Positions 35,335-48,099 of a DNA stretch of 64,000 nucleotides are shown in pieces. The translations under genes were made by a program, and so were the position numbers. How positions within the stretch are numbered: the stretch's first letter is position 1; every line of letters starts with the position of its first letter. The DNA comes from Siphonodentalium dalli (lineage: Eukaryota > Mollusca > Scaphopoda > Gadilida > Siphonodentaliidae), in the NCBI GenBank assembly GCA_032622095.1, contig CP136067.1, positions 122,115,030 through 122,179,029 of the forward strand, in the 5' to 3' direction. The notes beneath the pieces are model-generated. The model searched no databases, was not told the DNA's origin, and worked only from the letters and a program-made list of their open reading frames with translations.

Positions 35335-35507
35335 TGGCTCCAATCAAAATAAGATCTTTCAATGCAGGCAGATCCCATTCTCCCACTGCCTACTTCGCAT
35401 TGGTCGTTTATACAAAAATCATATATTTGCACATAAGATTATTCCTCTTTTCCACAAGTTCCTTATGCTACAGGTTGGTCATAAAACAACTAAATAGAAT
35501 AACCGTG

Positions 35508-35852
35508 TTAACCCTATCATGATGGGAGCTGCGCTGGTGCAGCATTAAATATCCTGTGCCAGTACATTCTCGTATATATGAGAGTCTCCCATAGGGAGCC
35601 TCACAGGTGTGGTGAAGGAGAAGATCACTCGATCTTTTCTACCATCCCGGGTGCTTCGCGCCCAACCACTATCCTCTCGGAGTCTCACAGATATAAGAGA
35701 ATGCACTGGATAACAAGATCAAGGTTTATTGTTAGGCCAATGTATTCTCTTATATATGCGAGGTTTCCTATGAGAGACTCGCATATATAAGAGAATGCAT
35801 TGGCACAGGGTTTTTGCAAAATTTCAGGAAGCTCCAGTCATCGAAGGGTTAA
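35508..35852. mobile_element. Family B element, copy B11, with an 85-bp insertion
   Basis: TTAA at both ends. The first hairpin is split by a GC-richer segment at about 35602-35686 that is absent from other copies. Confidence 0.87.
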
Positions 35853-36556
35853 AAGGTACGAAATGGTCACGGAAGTCAGGTGACTCTAATTGGCAATGTC
35901 AACACACGTTACAAGTTACACGTACGTGTGGGTATACCTGGCTGATATTACAGTTCGCTGATTAATATCACCTTGCTATCAATGGGCGTATTATACTCTC
36001 TGTTTAGAGAACTTGATATTGTAATGTTCTCACATTTCGTCATATCCACATGTACTAACAACTATATTGTTCTCTGTTACACGCCACTGCTTCATGTCTC
36101 CTGCTCTATCGCTTAATAGTAGAAAATATCAATATTTTACATATATTTATTGCTCACAAAAAGATAGACACAATGATATTATGTGGATTTGCGATTATTT
36201 TTATAAAAATAGAACGTGTCAGTAAATTAAAACATACATTTATTATATGCTTGTAAAATAGCTGAAAATTAACGAAATGTAGATCATCGTATGTATCTTA
36301 GAAGCCACAGTGAAATACAATTTTGTCATTTCACTGTAGCTTTCGTTATTTCACTTTAGCTTTCGTTATTTGACTGCCGCTTGCCAGCGGTTTACGTGAG
36401 CCCAAATCAATACGCCCAGTACATACTGGAATCTTTCTTTTTGTAAACACTGACATGCACTCTAAGTAGAGTTAATAATTTAATTAAGTAAGAGTTAATA
36501 TTACAAATTTAAGCATTAATAAGGCACATATAATAAAACGAATACCTTCAGTTTTT

Positions 36557-36712
36557 TTGTTTGAATAACTGAAATACCTCTGACATGAGTGTCCGGAAAG
36601 AAATATTGAATTTTCACTCGCAGCTTGCACTCAGCCTTGCAGCGGCTTGTGAAAATTCAATATTTCTTTCTAGACACTCATGAGATATTTCGGTATTCAA
36701 ACAAAAACTGTA
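36557..36712. repeat. Palindromic foldback, single copy
   Basis: Arms tttgtttgaataactgaaat / atttcggtattcaaacaaa and gaaagaaatattgaatttt / aaaattcaatatttctttc. Confidence 0.88.
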
Positions 36713-36866
36713 GGTATGTTTTAGTGCCATATCATATTGTTACATGTATAAACAAGTGAATTTATGGATGATAATATGAGCATAAGTGATAATAATGATC
36801 ACCTGATAATAGGTTGGTAAAGAATTTTTTAGTTTATTATGATGTTGTTTTATTGTGGTACCTGAC

Positions 36867-39498
36867 ACCCACCATTCCCATGGTTACTATATTCCTACAT
36901 TCCGAAGCCAAGAGCTTGATGTTGTGGAAACTAATTATATTAATTTAATATATTAATTATACCCACCATTCCCATGGTTACTATATTCCTAACATTCCGA
37001 AGCCAAGAGCTTGATGTTGTGGAAACTAATTATATTAATTTAATATATTAATTATACCCACCATTCCCATGGTTACTATATTCCTAACATTCCGAAGCCA
37101 AGAGCTTGATGTTGTGGAAACTAATTATATTAATTTAATATATTAATTATACCCACCATTCCCATGGTTACTATATTCCTAACATTCCGAAGCCAAGAGC
37201 TTGATGTTGTGGAAACTAATTATATTAATTTAATATATTAATTATACCCACCATTCCCATGGTTACTATATTCCTAACATTCCGAAGCCAAGAGCTTGAT
37301 GTTGTGGAAACTAATTATATTAATTTAATATATTAATTATACCCACCATTCCCATGGTTACTATATTCCTAACATTCCGAAGCCATGGGTTTGATGTTGT
37401 TGAAACTAATTATATTAATTTAATATATTAATTATACCCACCATTCCCATGGTTACTATATTCCTAACATTCCGAAGCCATGGGCTTGATGTTGTGGAAA
37501 CTAGTTATATTAATTTAATATATTAATTATACCCACCATTCCCATGGTTACTATATTCCTAACATTCCGAAGCCAAGAGCTTGATGTTGTGGAAACTAAT
37601 TATATTAATTTAATATATTAATTATACCCACCATTCCCATGGTTACTATATTCCTAACATTCCGAAGCCATGGGCTTGATGTTGTTGAAACTAATTATAT
37701 TAATTTAATATATTAATTATACCCACCATTCCCATGGTTACTATATTCCTAACATTCCGAAGTCATGGGCTTGATGTTGTGGAAACTAATTATATTAATT
37801 TAATATATTAATTATACCCACCATTCCCATGGTTACTATATTCCTAACATTCCGAAGCCAAGAGCTTGATGTTGTGGAAACTAATTATATTAATTTAACA
37901 TATTAATTATACCCACCATTCCCATGGTTACTATATTCCTAACATTCCGAAGCCATGGGCTTGATGTTGTTGAAACTAATTATATTAATTTAATATATTA
38001 ATTATACCCACCATTCCCATGGTTACTATATTCCTAACATTCCGAAGCCATGGGCTTGATGTTGTGGAAACTAATTATATTTATTTAATATATTAATTAT
38101 ACCCACCATTCCCATGGTTACTATATTCCTAACATTCCGAAGCCAAGAGCTTGATGTTGTGGAAACTAATTATATTAATTTAATATATTAATTATACCCA
38201 CCATTCCCATGGTTACTACCTAACATTCCGAAGCCATGGGCTTGATGTTGTTGAAACTAATTATATTAATTTAATATATTAATTATACCCACCATTCCCA
38301 TGGTTACTATATTCCTAACATTCCGAAGTCATGGGCTTGATGTTGTGGAAACTAATTATATTAATTTAATATATTAATTATACCCACCATTCCCATGGTT
38401 ACTATATTCCTAACATTCCGAAGTCATGGGCTTGATGTTGTGGAAACTAATTATATTAATTTAATATATTAATTATACCCACCATTCCCATGGTTACTAT
38501 ATTCCTAACATTCCGAAGCCAAGAGCTTGATGTTGTGGAAACTAATTATATTAATTTAACATATTAATTATACCCACCATTCCCATGGTTACTATATTCC
38601 TAACATTCCGAAGCCATGGGCTTGATGTTGTGGAAACTAATTATATTAATTTAATATATTAATTATACCCACCATTCCCATGGTTACTATATTCCTAACA
38701 TTCCGAAGCCAAGAGCTTGATGTTGTGGAAACTAATTATATTAATTTAATATATTAATTATACCCACCATTCCCATGGTTACTATATTCCTAACATTCCG
38801 AAGCCATGGGCTTGATGTTGTGGAAACTTAATTATATTAATTTAATATATTAATTATACCCACCATTCCCATGGTTACTATATTCCTAACATTCCGAAGC
38901 CAAGAGCTTGATGTTGTGGAAACTAATTATATTAATTTAATATATTAATTATACCCACCATTCCCATGGTTACTATATTCCTAACATTCCGAAGCCATGG
39001 GCTTGATGTTGTTGAAACTAATTATATTAATTTAATATATTAATTATACCCACCATTCCCATGGTTACTATATTCCTAACATTCCGAAGCCATGGGCTTG
39101 ATGTTGTGGAAACTAATTATATTAATTTAATATATTAATTATACCCACCATTCCCTTGGTTACTATATTCCTAACATTCCGAAGCCATGGGCTTGATGTT
39201 GTGGAAACTTAATTATATTAATTTAATATATTAATTATACCCACCATTCCCATGGTTACTATATTCCTAACATTCCGAAGCCAAGAGCTTGATGTTGTGG
39301 AAACTAATTATATTAATTTAATATATTAATTATACCCACCATTCCCATGGTTACTATATTCCTAACATTCAGACGCCATGGGCTTGATTGTTGTAGAAAC
39401 TAATTATATTAATTTAATATATTAATTATACCCACCATTCCCATGGTTACTATATTCCTAACATTGCGAAGCCATGGGCTTGATGTTGGGGAAACTAA
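36867..39498 (+). repeat. 95-bp satellite array, about 28 units
   Basis: Units start with acccaccattcccatggtta at 36867, 36961, 37056, 37151 and on at 95-bp steps. Two main variants alternate irregularly: gaagccaagagcttg and gaagccatgggcttg. One unit (38196) has lost four bases net and a few gained one. Each unit ends with a self-complementary AT stretch (taattatattaatttaatat). The last units are more diverged. Confidence 0.96.
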
Positions 39499-39826
39499 TT
39501 TTATCACATAATTTGGCCATAAAAGCAGTTTCATAATAATCGGTAATAGACACGTTTAATATCAGCGCGTGCGATGACGTCACGGTGTTCTTCAAATAAC
39601 TTGCGATCGCTGTAGTTTATGATTGTTGTTTTCGATGAATATTTCGCGTTGCTTCGGGTTTATTTGATCATGTGATAAAAGGTATCTCACACTCGTCCTA
39701 TTTTATACGTAATTTATCAACCTCGTCCTCTAAATTCTATTTGAGCCTCGGTAAACCTCGGCTCAAATCGAATTTAGTGAACTCGGTTGATAAATTCCGT
39801 ATAAAATGGAAACTCATGTGAGATCC
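39499..39826. repeat. Non-satellite insert with palindrome between array and orphan unit
   Basis: Unique sequence with inverted arms near 39677-39828 (aggtatctcacactcgtc / actcatgtgagatcct; attttatacgtaatttatca / tgataaattccgtataaaat). Contains TGACGTCA at about 39576. Confidence 0.8.
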
Positions 39827-39935
39827 TCTATATATTAATTTAATATATTAATTATACCCACCATTACTATATTCCTAACATTGCGAAGCCATGGGCTTGA
39901 TGTTGTGGAAAATAATTATATTATTTAATATATTA
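39827..39935 (+). repeat. Orphan unit of the 95-bp satellite
   Basis: One diverged unit, with cattactatattcctaacat and gcgaagccatgggcttg, separated from the main array by the insert. Confidence 0.88.
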
Positions 39936-39978
39936 AAAGTTGTAGTGGAGTCATTAATCGTTCATTATCATCTTCATG

Positions 39979-40414
39979 CCAGGATATAGTGTGTCTGAAA
40001 TTTGCAGAATGAGGTCCCCAGAGTGTACATTTAGTGACGCTGTCCCACACAGTGGACTAGTATCACCAAATTCACCCTCAGGGGAACTTCATTCTGCTTA
40101 GGCCTCCTGCCATGAGAGACCTTGGATCAGATTGAAGTTCCCAGTTGAAGTTGGTGATGTTCACCCATTAGTCACCTCGATTATGAAATTTATCTTCTGC
40201 AAATTAGGGGATATAGAAACAACAGAAGGGAAAAAGTAACTAAAAGAATGTTAATTTGAGACAATAGATACTTCCCAGAAGATTAGGCCTACAAATAATG
40301 AGGTCCCCAGAGGGTGAATTTGGTGATGCTAGCCCACTGTGAAGGATAGCTTCACTAAATTCACCCTCTGGGGACCTCATTCTGCAAATGTGAGACACAC
40401 TATATCCAGGCTTG
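39979..40414. mobile_element. Family E element, copy E8
   Basis: Full-length. Both ends carry the same private variant (atatagtgtgtct and its complement). Confidence 0.9.
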
Positions 40415-40559
40415 TTCACCTTCATTTCTCCCAACTTTCAACTTTGCTTTCTTTGATTCTGTTTCATGTTATTTAAAGCTTATTGTTCTCTCTATTCTCT
40501 CATTGTTATATTTGATGGATATATTTAAAAGGTTTTTCAGGAATATTTGCTGTTACACG

Positions 40560-40789
40560 TTAAAGATACTCAATCCGATTCGATGGTCCCCATATAATCA
40601 GATTCCAACCACAACATTTTAGAAATGCCGCTTCAGTTATGAGAATCGATTATTGCCCAAAAATAATGCTATAATATCTGATAACTCTGACTTTGATAGA
40701 TGGGTTCCTCGACTTCAATCAAATATTTTTACCCCGTGTCCAAATAAATAGTAATTGAGTGGCGCTTAATCGGATTTTGCATCTTTGAA
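40560..40789 (+). repeat. Dispersed repeat G, copy 3 (internal deletion)
   Basis: Both ends of G in reverse orientation; the middle is missing. Confidence 0.8.
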
Positions 40790-41188
40790 GGGTGGGTCCC
40801 AAGGCACTCATAGTGGGATAACCCTTTGGCGAGTAGAACAACACATATGTCGCCATATGGTTCGCGAGTGGAATGACATATATGTCATTTCAGGAAGTGT
40901 CATTTTTATGTTGACATAATTTCAATTGATCATCTGATTTATAAATGATTTGTATAGGAGATATTTTTATTAACATAATGTCCCAATGTATAAGTGCTAT
41001 AGATTATGATAGCACACACAAACAAAAAATACACATAACTTAAAAGGAATTGTTGAACCTTTTGACCTGAATTTGTTATAATTATTGCTATGACATTGAC
41101 ATTAAACTCACACATGACGTCATGTATATGACCGTTATAGATACTCTCCAAAGGGTTAATGTGAAATATATATAAAAGTTTGTAAAAA

Positions 41189-41412
41189 CATCACACCAAG
41201 AACATGGAGAAGTAGATCAACTTTATTCTTATATTCTTAATTATAGTTCTCCAATAACGAAATATCTCGTGTTGAAACCATTATTATGTATACAAAACTG
41301 TTACAGTTGTTTGTCAACAAACATCGCTAATTGTGTAGTATTTAAAATATTTTAGACTGGATATAATTCTCATAATATTTTTCAATGTTTTGACTAAGCT
41401 TTTCCAATGTTA
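41189..41412 (+). repeat. Dispersed duplication, copy 1
   Basis: Collinear with 52464-52699 (tttattcttat, aaaactgttacagt, atcgctaattgtgtagta). Confidence 0.8.
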
Positions 41413-41422
41413 GTCATTAATG

Positions 41423-41690
41423 CCACATGGCGGATTGCACTCCAAAATACACCTTATAGTTTTCACTTGAATTCTTCCTGGTGTCAAAATAGGTTGATAA
41501 AAATACCTGAAATATCTTTTTATGAACATTATATGTCCCAGAAAGATGCATTGATTTCATATAAAATACAACTTCGAAGATGATGATTGGGTCACAATCA
41601 AATATTGCGACGTTTGTATTCATTGTAATTCTGGAATCGGAAACGGAATACAGCAAACAGAAACATTTCAAAATAAAAAAAAAAATTCCA
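41423..41690 (+). repeat. Dispersed repeat H, copy 3
   Basis: Shares gcactccaaaatacacctta, tatgtcccagaaagatgcat and the following segment. Confidence 0.82.
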
Positions 41691-41878
41691 GCACATTTAA
41701 TTATAATTTTCTCACTTTTATTTAAGGAAAGTTGTATATGTCTTGCACCTCTATGCACATTCATAAGCATAACCAAGAGTAACAATTAAATATGTGGTAT
41801 AACCACTAACCAAACCTGTAAAATAAAGCATGATTGATAATATTATGTGTGAGAAATTTCCGTTACAAGGGAAACTCC

Positions 41879-42252
41879 CAAGCCTGCAAATAGTGTGTCT
41901 GTCATTTGCAGATTGAGGTCCCCAGAGGGTGAATTTAGTGATGTTATCCTGCATAGCGGGCTAGCATAAACAAATTCACCCTCTGGGGACCTCATTCTGC
42001 TAGGCCTCATCTTCTGGGAAGTATCTAAAGTTTAAAATTAATTTTTTTTTTACTTAATGGGTGAACATCACCAATTTCAACTAGGGAACTTCAATCTGAT
42101 CATAGGTCTCCCATAGCATTGAGGCTTAAGCAGAATGAGGTTCCCTGAGGGTGAATTTGGTGATGCTAGCCCGGCTTGCGGGATAACGTCACTAAATTCA
42201 CCCTCTGGGGACCTCAATCTGCAAATGACAGACATGCTATTTGCAGGCTTGG
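41879..42252. mobile_element. Family E element, copy E9
   Basis: a-type ends, both hairpins present, spacer shortened. Confidence 0.9.
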
Positions 42253-43890
42253 AAACTCAGCAACAGCTGCAGGCCTTCTCATTGTTTATAGGGAAACACA
42301 TGAGTATTTTATTACTGAGAAGCTACTTTTAATTTGACTTCTCATCTTGTGAGATTAAACAGCAGGTTAAAAAGTACAACCTGGAAATGGAATCTTTAAT
42401 TATAACAGCCAGAACTTAGACAGTTTGGAATTTAGCAAGATAATATGGGTCCAGGGTGGTTTTTCATTGCATTTGCAGGTTCTTAATTGAATGAAAGTCA
42501 CAATAATCACCTTTGTCGAGCCAGGTGTTTATTTTCAATTGAAGAAGATATCTCAGGAATTTTTTTTACAGCAGCAAGATAGCCCCTCAGGATAAAAATT
42601 AGATAGAATGACACAAGTGTGTGGACTGGTTTTATGTTATTGAACCAGTTTGTTGTGGGTCAATGGTAAAAGGATTTACCTCAAGGCACCACAAACAGGT
42701 GCAGGAACATGAACATGTTCACACAACTGTGTTGTTCTATGTTTATTGTACGCTCTGAAGATTGTCGCTTATGGTATACCGATAGTTAGGTCAATATTCG
42801 TCAATATTGCTTTAATATTCAGTTGGACAAACTTGTGATTAATGTAGACTATACCTCATAAAGTGAAGATAATTTATGTTACAGTTGACGTCACCAATGT
42901 TGTTGTCAACATAATTGTAATAAATATATCTATTGAACATTTTTAAACCTTCTGTATTTTGCTGTATGGGTGTGCAATAATTTAATAGAGACTTTTCTTA
43001 AAATCACGATTACAATTATGGATATCGACAGTTTCCTGCCATTATATGGCCAAAAATTTGATCTTTACACACCTGGGTTCTTATGTGAGACAAAATATAC
43101 CCCATGCAGTTTAATTATGTGCAGATGTGTCAACGATGTGTCACCGGTCATACTTGGGGATGCTCTAACATTATCTGTGTGGTGTATAACACACGGACAA
43201 GAACATGGGATCTGAAAGAGACAATTATTAATTTGTCCATCAAATATATGTTTAACTGAATATAGTGGGGATATGCTGTCTCACCAATTAATCATCGTAT
43301 GTAAGTTGTGATGGTGTCCACCTTACTAGGACAATATATCCTATCCATAATCGTAATAGTGATTTTGCGAAAGGTCTCTCTTAATTGTCTATGACTCATG
43401 GGATAGTTTTTGGTATCCACTCAAATATACTACCTGTTGTTATTTCTTATATCTAATAATTTATGAAAGTTTATTAAATTTAGGATAATTTAGGATATTT
43501 ACATTCTATAATGATGCTAACTAATATTTTAAAAGTTTATACATTTGGCATGAATACAGAATACCATAATTATCTGATTCATGATGATAAATATTTCAAT
43601 TTCCACTCATGGCACAGCCCATTGTAGAAATTATAATATCATAATATCATCTTTACTCATAAGCATAATAAAATATTTCCAGCGTCCAGGCGAAAAGTTA
43701 GTGTTATATGGAACATTTAATTGTTACTATTTTGAATGACAATTGTATTTTAAAGATGCCCTGCCCGATTTGACGCCATAAAGCACCGCATCTCTACATT
43801 TCCCATATCATAAAATAATTATATTTCGACCTATGAGATCATTAGAAAATTGTTTGGATGGCCAGATACTGACTTTCAATAGAGGATGTT

Positions 43891-44156
43891 TTAACCCGTT
43901 CATGACGGGACCTATGCTGATGCCGCATTAAATATCCTGTGCCAGTGCATTCTCATATATATGCAAGTCTCCCATAGGGGGCCTCGCATATATAAGAGAA
44001 AATGCACTGGCTTACAGGGTCAAGGTATATATTGTTAGGCCAATGTATTCTCTTGTATATGCAAGGCTCCCTGTGGGAGACTCCTATATATAAGAGAATG
44101 CATTGGCACAGAGTATTCGCAAAAATATCAGGAAGCTTCAGTCATGGAAGGGTTAA
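43891..44156. mobile_element. Family B element, copy B12
   Basis: TTAA at both ends, two hairpins, CATGA-type ends. Confidence 0.9.
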
Positions 44157-44185
44157 CATTTGTTTTAATTTTTGTCAGCCAAGAA

Positions 44186-44302
44186 AACTATTTTCTCTTA
44201 TATATGCGAGGCCCCCTATGGGAGACTTGCATATATATGAGAATTCACCGGCACATGATCTTTAATGCAGCATCAGCACAGCTCCCATCATGAAAGGGTT
44301 AA
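44186..44302. mobile_element. Family B fragment, copy B13
   Basis: One hairpin and the catgaaagggttaa end, 30 bp after B12. Confidence 0.85.
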
Positions 44303-44365
44303 AACTTCCTCTATTCAAAGTCAGTATCTGGCTGTCCAAACATTTTACTAATGATCTCATAGGTC

Positions 44366-44424
44366 AAAAAGTTACCCATAATTCTGCTGTGGTTAAGCAG
44401 TCGATTACTTAGGGCATTACTGTA
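44366..44424. mobile_element. Family A terminal fragment, copy A13
   Basis: Last 59 bp of a right arm ending gcattactgta. Confidence 0.88.
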
Positions 44425-44564
44425 TTTTAAATTTTGTTCGCTTTATGAGTGGAAAATTTTCTTAGGAAAATAACTATTTGGTGTCAAATCGGATCGTAGG
44501 TCTTTAAGAATTTGAAATTTTGCATCGTAGAGGTGTTTATTTTGGATACAACTTCTGCTTTCAG

Positions 44565-44778
44565 AGCACAGGATACTCCACCAAAACTCATTGGTGCACC
44601 AACTATTAAGTTTGACGATAAAACTGGTAAAGTTTTGATGCAGATGGAGGTTTCTTCACCAGTCCAACCATCCACTCAATTCTTCTTCCAAGGCAAGGAG
44701 ATAAAACCAGGTGGCAACATCAAATTCCGAGTGTCACCCGACAAAACTGGATATATGATCATATTTGAAATGGACAAG
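44565..44778 (+). CDS. Exon 9: N-terminal part of the fifth Ig domain
   Basis: A 214-nt exon, phase 2 in and phase 0 out. The acceptor is tgctttcag and the donor gtatga at 44779. It encodes AQDTPPKLIGAPTIKF, DDKTGKVLMQMEVSSPVQP, STQFFFQGKEIKPGG and YMIIFEMDK. This is an atypical I-set half: the B-strand Cys is Met (VLMQMEV) and the core Trp of strand C is replaced by Phe (TQFFFQG). It joins exon 10 in frame. The solo family A arm at 44366-44424 ends 140 bp upstream. Confidence 0.9.
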
Positions 44779-45826
44779 GTATGATTCTTGGGGGAATTGT
44801 TCTAAGTTAGTAAGTAGTCTGCCTGTCTGTCTGCCCTTACTTACGACAGGTATTCTATGATGTTATTTGTCCGTCCGTCCCTGCATTGTGTGGTTATTTG
44901 GTATTATGGAGTTAACATCACACATTCATTTTTAAACTGCTCCAAAGTGCATTGTTGGGTCAGAAAATATGTTTTGGAAAAAAAACCTCACAGTGTTTGT
45001 CCATTAATCAATTTGTCCATAGACCGATTTGTCTGTTGCCTTAAATTCTCATGGACAACGCCATGAAAGCAGCGAAATTTTTGTCATTTTTCATCTGAAT
45101 TACGATTGTTTCCTCGTTATTTTCCGGAGTTTTCCATCTGTCAATTGGAGATTGTGATGACATATCCTGTCACTTTTTTATATGTTCTTGCCGAATTTTT
45201 TTAACTATAGACCTATCATAAGAAAACTCAATGTTAACCCCACAATGTTGGTACCTACAAATTTGATAACCCCAGTATGCACGGACAAAATAATCTGCAC
45301 AAGGTATCTCACAACTGTACATACGATCAGATATCTCAGCCATTGGTAGGCAGATCTCAATGAAATTTGGTATGGGCATGAAAGGGAGGGTCAAATGGTA
45401 TTATTCGCAATTTCCATTCTGGAATAATCTTCTTCACATTTTATGCCATGTGGGAGTATACACCGGGCAACGGTCAAACTCTTTTTTCATGTGTTTCAGT
45501 TCCGAGTTCCGGTGTTTGCATTGGGGTGCGCGAATTTAAAACTGAGCAAAAAATAATAATGCGCGAATTTAAAAGCTACGAAGGTAAAACAATTTGATAG
45601 AAAGATTTAAAGACCATCCTGGTCAGAAAACTTTTCAAAATATCAAACTGGCTTGGATGCTGAAGAAGCAAGCAACTTATTTTATGAAAATTTATATTTC
45701 TATGTTCGGTACCATGGCTGTCAAGGTTTCCAGGGTTATACTTATTCGACAAACCATGCGGCACACTGATAAAGGCTCAACAGATAATTACTGGTATGAC
45801 CTTATTCATCTTCTCTGTATTTTCAG
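44779..45826 (+). other. Intron 9 (1.0 kb, phase 0)
   Basis: No repeat of the main families. Short CTGT and CCGTCCGT runs (44810-44885) only. Confidence 0.85.
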
Positions 45827-45914
45827 GCCACTGAGAAGGATTCTGGAGAATACAAATGTATCATAAAGACACCGAATGGTGAATTAACCCAGACACTTAA
45901 TCTTGATCTCAAAG
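45827..45914 (+). CDS. Exon 10: C-terminal part of the fifth Ig domain
   Basis: An 88-nt exon, phase 0 in and phase 1 out. The acceptor is gtattttcag and the donor gtgaga at 45915. It encodes ATEKDSGEYKCIIKT and PNGELTQTLNLDLK: the conserved DSGEYKC turn with F-strand Cys, then strand G. It completes the domain of exon 9. A full family A palindrome starts 19 bp after the donor at 45934. Confidence 0.93.
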
Positions 45915-45933
45915 GTGAGAAAATAATGCCAGG

Positions 45934-46150
45934 TACAGTAATGCCCTAAATAATCGACTCCTTAACCACAGCAGAATTATCAGTAACTTTTCAGGATTTA
46001 GTCGGAAATATGACTTGTTGCCATTCATCGGAAAGCTCTCGGGGAGAGCTTTCCGATGAATGGCAACAAGCCATATTTCCGACTAAATCCTGAAAAGTTA
46101 CCCATAATTCTGCTATGTTTAAGGAGTCAATTACTTAGGGCATTACTGTA
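45934..46150. mobile_element. Family A MITE, copy A14
   Basis: Full-length, centre GGG. Starts 19 bp after the exon 10 donor. Confidence 0.93.
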
Positions 46151-46256
46151 TTCACACCATGAAATAAGTAGAGGATGTTAACCTACTCGACCACCAGGGT
46201 GTGCCAAAGATTATAGTCAGCTACAATTTGTAAAAAAATTCTGCCATTCATAGAAA

Positions 46257-46697
46257 CAAGCCTGAGTTTAGTGTGCCTGTTATTTGGAGAATGAGGTCCC
46301 CGGAGGGTGAATTTAGTGACGCTATCCCGCATAGTGGACTAGCATTACTAAATCCCCTCTGGGGACCTCATTCTGCTCAGGCCTCATCTTCTCTTAAAAG
46401 TTTCTTTAACATCAAATTTCTATAGAAACTTCTTCTTTTTTAGTTTAGTTTCTCTATGTCCCCAAATTGGTAGATGACACATTGCATAATCGAGTTTCTC
46501 AATGGGTGTACATCATAAAATTCACCATTTGGGAACTTCAATCTTAGTCTGTGTCCCCCATAACAGATGAGGCCATGCAGAAAGAGGTCCCCAGAGAGTG
46601 AACTTGGTGATGCTAGCCCGCTATGCGGGATAGCATCACTAAATTCACCCTCTGTGGACCTCATGCTGCAAATGACAAGCACACTAAACTCAGGCTT
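46257..46697. mobile_element. Family E element, copy E10
   Basis: Full-length, b-type at both ends. Confidence 0.91.
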
Positions 46698-46794
46698 TCA
46701 TAGAAGAAGTGTGACATATTCAATATAAACTGGATATTATTTTGCTATCTACGAATGAACGTCTTCTAACATTACTGTATCTCTATTTTAACAG

Positions 46795-46844
46795 CTCCAC
46801 CCAAGGGAGATGCACCAAAGTTCATAGAGAAACTAACACCAAAG
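46795..46844 (+). CDS. Exon 11: linker and first strand of the sixth Ig domain
   Basis: A 50-nt exon, phase 1 in and phase 0 out. The acceptor is ctattttaacag and the donor gtatgt at 46845. It encodes APPKGDAPKFIEKLTPK: a short Pro/Lys linker and the typical APKFxEKLxPK opening of a muscle Ig domain. It joins exon 12 in frame. The sequence just after the donor repeats part of the exon (aaactaacaccaaagg at 46860-46875, and a weaker version near 46940), a small local duplication that carries no donor. Confidence 0.88.
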
Positions 46845-48099
46845 GTATGTACAGTATCAAAAACTAACACCAAAGGCCCCTAGATTATCAAAATCTGACA
46901 TAAAAGTTTGTATTGTACTAAAAGTCTATAGACTAGCAGAAACTAACAACAGACGTCCATGGAGTATCAGAAAAATCATTTGCTTGATTTACGGGACCCA
47001 TTTACCATCTGAGTTGATGGAAATTTCAACACGCTTCTAACCAAATGTGGCCAGTGTACATCTACAGCAAATTATACACACCATTTTATTCCAATGGAGG
47101 TTTCCACAGACATTAGCGGGAGGCGATTACGGTTGCTAGGAGACAGGTTGTCACAGTGCTAGCATATATGCTATAATATATCCAAGAACAGACATTCTCT
47201 TCATCTTCAGTTGTGAAAAATATGACAAGAGTCAAGCAAAATAAAATATATGTAGTGTTATAATTATGGATGAATTTCCAACATCACTGCGCAAATCAAT
47301 ATTTTCTTATCAGTGTTTGTGCTGGACTGAAAAATCTTCTGGCCAAAAAAGTGGCCAAATGAATTTTAAAAACTTGGCCAACTTAAATCCTCATTTTCTG
47401 GGCTCACAATTGATGACTAAATTATATTTCAAAAATATATAAATCTCTGACTCTATGTTGCGTTGCTGACACCATGTTCGCCAACTGATCAAGTAATGAC
47501 ATGTGTTATTTGTCATCGCTATTTTCGCCGAAATAAAACAACAGTTCTGTTGCTTATTAATGTGAGGTGATCACTGTCGAATACCTATTGTTGTTTTAAT
47601 AACCTTTATGGTGTCAAGCCTGGTTATTGTTATCAGACGATAAACGACACATTACGTAACTGACATGCCATCTGGTACATTTAATTATAGGACAATCCAT
47701 TTACGTATATCATCTTACAGACCACCTAATCAACAAAATATGATATATCGTCAATCTATTCAGGGCTTTTGAATTAGATTTCTGTCTCCATTTGTGGTGA
47801 AAAAAAAGTTTGGCCAAATGAAATTTTTTGTGGCCACTTTCGAATAAAGTGGCTATTGACCACTTTGGCCGCTGACAACATGAATGACAGCATGAACCCT
47901 GTTCTGTATATTATGATTTGACAACAAGAATGTTGTTTGAATATAGGCAATCTAACACTGAAAGCATGTACAGATATCAAAATTAGGATGAACTAAGAAT
48001 TTTCAATGCAACAAGTGACCAGTTCAGTTGCTGATTGGTTGAAAATAACTGCTAAAAATTATTTGATTGACAGCTGTAGAACGATCCATTCTATTTTAG
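46845..48099 (+). other. Intron 11 (1.3 kb, phase 0)
   Basis: Contains one copy of the dispersed TTGGCC-rich repeat (47305-47625, inverted relative to 12.9-13.2 kb). A related ggccaaatgaaatttt motif recurs at 47812-47870. The stretch 46950-47300 shows nothing else. Confidence 0.85.
47305..47625 (-). repeat. Dispersed TTGGCC-rich repeat, copy 2
   Basis: Inverted partner of 12945-13245. Confidence 0.82.

Larger units (their letters stand above)
34251..44564 (+). other. Intron 8 (10.3 kb, phase 2)
   Basis: Holds a nested inverted repeat at 34.5-35.3 kb, B elements, the 95-bp satellite at 36.9-39.5 kb, and E, G and H copies. The stretches 35853-36545, 40800-41185, 42255-43890 and 44303-44365 have no recognised element or exon. 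Confidence 0.75.
45915..46794 (+). other. Intron 10 (0.9 kb, phase 1)
   Basis: Mostly one A element (45934-46150) and one E element (46257-46697). Confidence 0.87.

Noticed and set aside
36867-39498. CRISPR-like regular repeat array
   Set aside because: Units are contiguous with no unique spacers, and the genome is eukaryotic; it is a satellite.
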